From the NCBI RefSeq assembly GCF_026210795.1, contig NC_089440.1, forward strand, positions 496,001 through 560,000: a stretch of DNA of 64,000 nt. The letters are read 5' to 3'. Positions 60,572-64,000 of this stretch are shown here, piece after piece. Both the position numbers and the translations under genes were made by a program. Source of the stretch: Rhizophagus irregularis (lineage: Eukaryota; Glomeromycota; Glomeromycetes; Glomerales; Glomeraceae). Numbering within the stretch: position 1 is the stretch's first letter; each line of letters begins with the position of its first letter. The notes under the pieces were generated by a model, which worked only from the letters and a program-made list of their open reading frames with translations, was not told where the DNA came from and made no database searches.

Positions 60572-61836
60572 TTTTGTATATATAAAAGTTATATGTAGTA
60601 AATATTTGATATTTCAGAAATGTATATTCGATAATTCTTGTATAAATTATTTCCCAAATTTTTATTCCCAAATTTTTTATCGAAATAAATAAAAATCGTT
60701 AACGTAAAAATTTAAAAGTATCATGTACACATGCTTGATGTTAATATAGTTAATATAAAAATTTTAAATTATATTTTAACTTGATTTAATTATAATAATT
60801 GTTCACGCTCAATAAAAAATATTTAATATAATATTTAATATAGAAGAATTTGTCTGAGCCTTATTTGACTTTTTTTTAATGATCTAAAATAAGTGTCGTA
60901 TTTATCCAATGAGATCTGCGAAAAAAACATTATTTGGTAAAGCAGTGACGTACATTAGCTAATATTAGTTTCATAAGATCTTTTTTAACCAATAATATTT
61001 AATTGTATATATAATATTAATTTAACCAATAAAAATGTTTAATTTTGTGTCGCTTAAGATTCTCCTAAAATATTGGCTAATTTCTGATATATGTCATGGC
61101 CCTAAATCATCTGCCGGTAAATTAAGCGTACGTGAATTTTGTCGATCTAATTATTTGTAAGAAATAAGAAATGAAATATAAAACAACAAAGCAACTATTT
61201 TCATCTTTTTTGTATTAATTATGTACGAAATTATCTCTGCGTTGAAGTATTAAAATTTTTTATGAACTTTTTTTTTGTTATACTTTTTGTTTGCATATTA
61301 ACGCTAATATTTTTACGATTTATTTTTTTTTTACATTTTATTATATTTTGTTTTTGATGATTAAATTTTCGTAAGATTTTCGTAAAATTTTTGTTTAATT
61401 TTAAAAAGAATTTTAAATTATTCGTTAAGTTATTGAAACATATTAAATGTACATCAGATTTTAATATATCAGACCATCTTATTTTTAATAGAGATAATTT
61501 ATATTTTTTATTGAAAATAAAAAACGCGTAGTTATCACATTGTTTCTCTCAAATTCTATGCTATATTGGAGTTTTGCCGGAGCAATTTTTAAACCTTAAA
61601 CCATATGAATTGAAAAAAAACCCGATTAAAAATTCGTTGAATTGTTATCACGTGATTAGCGTAGCACATAATTAAATGTGCGAGCGCGAACATTTGATAA
61701 AATTTTGCTTAAATTGTTTACTTTATTTCAATTTGCAATTTATACAATATAATAATAATATAATAATAATAAACAGCCTATAATAATAATATAATATAAT
61801 AATATAATATCATAATAATACAAATGAAGCGAAACC
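60572..61836. other. Convergent intergenic region
   Basis: No gene is seen between the 3' ends of the alpha-kinase and BTB genes. TCACGTGA lies at 61648. A run of ATAATA repeats at about 61745-61820 precedes the BTB gene's 3' end. Confidence 0.5.
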
Positions 61837-63330
61837 CTAATATTCTTTAACAACATGAAAAACTTCATAATCTTCTACATTAAAATTTTTTGGTATATTA
61901 ATATCAGGATAAGTATATGAAAGACTCATCCATTTACCATCATTTAAACAAATTAAATCACAACCGCCACCAAATGCTGGACCATAACCTGGTTCACTAT
62001 ATATTGAATGATTTTTAAATTTACTATAACCTACTTTTCCACTTTGAAGATCATTCATATCAGTAAATGAGAATATAAAACTATCTTTTGTTGATTGAAA
62101 TTTTTCACAATTTTCCCAAGAAAGAGGATTATAACCTCCAACTATTTTATTAGAATCTACAAGTTTTGCTACAACAATCATATTACTCTTATTATCACAT
62201 TTTTCATGAAATATTGAGGGAGCATTTCCATATTTACTAGCACGATAAATTAATTCAAATTCATAAGGATTATTGATTGCAGTATAATATGAATCATTTT
62301 TCTTTTCAATCCAATTAGAAAAAATAGAAAAATGTTCATCATTAATAATAGTACTAGTTGTCAATCTTGATGGTAAAAAGAAATCTTCATTTGTTTCTTT
62401 TGATAATAAATAATATTGCATTATTTTATTTTTATAATCATCCGGTAATATATTTTCATAAGGATAGATCTTATCATAAAATTCTTCAGAACCAATATCT
62501 TGAAATCTAATCAATGGTATCAAATCATGTAAAGTATTTTTCATCATCTTAATATCTTGTTGAGTCCATTTACTAAGATCAGAATCAATATTAGGATTTT
62601 GTGCATATGCCCATTTGATTAAATTATTCCAAATTTCAATTTCATCCAATAAAATATTTTTTTGATTTAAAATAATCAAAAGAATTTTTGATGATAATGT
62701 TAAGAAAAATTCTTTTTCAAATAAAAGGTTTGGATTTTTACAAATTATTTTTAAACAAGATTTTTGTAAAATTTCAAATGATTCATCATCATTATTATTA
62801 CAAAGTTCAAATAATTCTATTAAATTATTTTGAACAAATTCTTTTTGATTATTATTTAAATATTCTTGAATATAATCTGATAAAGTTTGTAATTCTAATT
62901 CTTTTACGGATATTAATAATTTTATAATATCGGTTCCATTTTCTGTAGTTAAATCAATTTGTCCACAATATAAAAATCTATATAATTAAATAAAAAAAAT
63001 AATTTATTAATATTTTTATTTTTTTATTATTATTAAAGTCAAATAATTTAATCTTATAATTTACCTGATAATCTTGTTTAAATTTTCTAATGTAACGTTA
63101 GGTATCTTTAAAAAATATTTTTCATTCTCTTTTTTCACCAAATTATTTGAAAAAGCGGTTCGAAAATAATTTGAATGACAACAAAGAATTATAGAATGAA
63201 CGTGTATTTCTTGAATATTTAATTCCTCCCCTGAATAAATTATCATATCATAATTTTCTTTGGATTCTAATAAATTTTCGAGATTTTTCACTCGTTCTGA
63301 TAAAATTTTTTTTTCCATTTTTTCTTCCAT
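61837..63330 (-). CDS. BTB-BACK-TLDc protein, 468 aa
   Basis: Two exons on the minus strand, 63330-63065 and 62977-61837. The 87-nt intron (GTAAAT to ATAG) splits an Arg codon at the family position; the joined frame reads R-FLYCGQIDLT. BTB covers about residues 22-120 (YDMIIYSGEELNIQEIHVHS), BACK about 130-255 (LLDEIEIWNNLIKWAYAQNP) and TLDc about 290-466 (HEKCDNKSNMIVVAKL, then GGYNPLSWEN, then DSFIFSFTDMND). It ends NVEDYEVFHVVKEY. Exon 2 is open from its acceptor, so the protein does not start at the internal Met near 62679. It is the most Asn-rich member here, with runs of Asn/Asp near residue 160. Adaptor function inferred from domains. Confidence 0.9.
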
Positions 63331-64000
63331 TTTTTTTAAAAAAAAATAAAAAATAAAAAATAAAAATAAAAAAATAAAAAAGGATTTAGAGGAAAAAAAA
63401 TTCGAAAATTTATAAGAATTTATAAAATTTATAAATTTTATTTTTATTATTAATCGTTATCGCGTGATCATGTGATCATGTGAATACAATATGACAAATG
63501 ATTAATTACAAATGACTGTAGTACTTGTCAACATTATTGATAATTCTCGTTAATTAATTGGGTAAAAAAAAAAAATCTATATCGGTCATCGTTAAAAGTT
63601 AATTATTTTATTGTTTTTTATTCTTTGATTTTTTACCCAATAAATAATTAATATTCTTTTTAATAAATTTTAAAAATCAACTAAAATTGGTGAAATCTCA
63701 TTGAATTGAATTGCAATGCTCAATTTGTAATACAAACATTTTTTTTTTTGTACAATGCCTGTAAATCTATTTGAAATTTGTGAATCATTCGAAAGTTCCA
63801 ACGTATTTTGGTCATTTGACATAAACAAAACATAATATGTGTAACCGCGGACATAAATATTTGTTACAATAAATAAAACTATATCTGATTTATATATTTT
63901 TACTGCGCAATATATAAAATCAATTCAATAAGGTCGAAGCGAAGGAAATTATATTTTAGAAGTTTGAATGAAAATTTATATCACTTAATGATGATTTTCA
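63331..64000. other. Upstream region of the last BTB gene
   Basis: A-rich leader of about 75 nt before the start codon, then tandem E-box-like sequence GTGATCATGTGATCATGTGA at 63464-63483. A promoter is expected here. No other gene is seen to the window end. Confidence 0.4.

Noticed and set aside
1-64000. tRNA or rRNA genes
   Set aside because: I scanned for T-loop-like GGTTCGAATCC and rRNA-like G+C-rich blocks and found none convincing. The only candidate A box is within the SINE-like element at 37865.

Overview
The window looks like nuclear DNA of an arbuscular mycorrhizal fungus (Glomeromycotina, most like Rhizophagus). The reasons are the strong AT bias, short GT-AG introns of about 65-130 nt, several BTB-BACK-TLDc genes, an F-box gene, a von Willebrand A/alpha-kinase gene, a tandem family of TKL-like kinases ending in the basic tail GKRIKTS or GKRIKIS, and many transposon remnants. 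The species is inferred from gene content; no rRNA or other marker gene is present.

Layout. 1-13.3 kb is a repeat graveyard: a decayed LINE with an RNase H remnant, then an intact 2.65-kb retroelement (5395-8046) with a 14-bp target duplication and a single 691-codon ORF that shows no reverse transcriptase, then a dead mariner-type transposase, a broken antisense copy of the same retroelement carrying a pogo-like MITE, and a kinase relic split by a TTAA-flanked element. 13.3-20 kb holds one small unrecognised three-exon gene (14391-15225) in a gene desert with a roughly 100-bp-arm hairpin and a MITE. 20-32 kb is gene-rich: BTB-BACK-TLDc, F-box, a BTB-BACK protein whose C-terminus is a proline-rich repeat plus UBA domain, a Tc1-like element inserted in a repeated-family gene, and a four-exon basic/acidic protein.

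32-54.4 kb is a tandem triplication of a minus-strand kinase gene with its upstream DNA. Copy A (32473-35113) carries a 5-nt frameshift and an altered HRD motif, copy B (44520-46993) is open through six exons (698 aa), and copy C (51700-54176) has an indel in exon 2. A fourth, plus-strand relic lies at 12.3 kb. The copies share an upstream block, and three of the four also carry a cluster of AACCGGTT-type palindromes. Comparing copies gives several paralogous empty sites, which allow a nested 2.75-kb palindromic element, a SINE, a pogo-like MITE and a Harbinger-like MITE to be delimited to the base. Two minisatellites are built of short perfect hairpins (39.1-40.2 kb and 48.1-48.5 kb).

54.4-64 kb holds a BTB-BACK-TLDc gene (minus), an intact single-exon VWA/alpha-kinase gene (plus) and another BTB-BACK-TLDc gene (minus). 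The genes do not form an operon. By family they are adaptors and kinases (BTB, BACK, F-box and UBA modules for ubiquitin-ligase recruitment, and two unrelated kinase classes), which fits the lineage-specific expansion of signalling genes known in these fungi. Exon joins were derived by hand from frame continuity and GT-AG sites; no RNA evidence was available.
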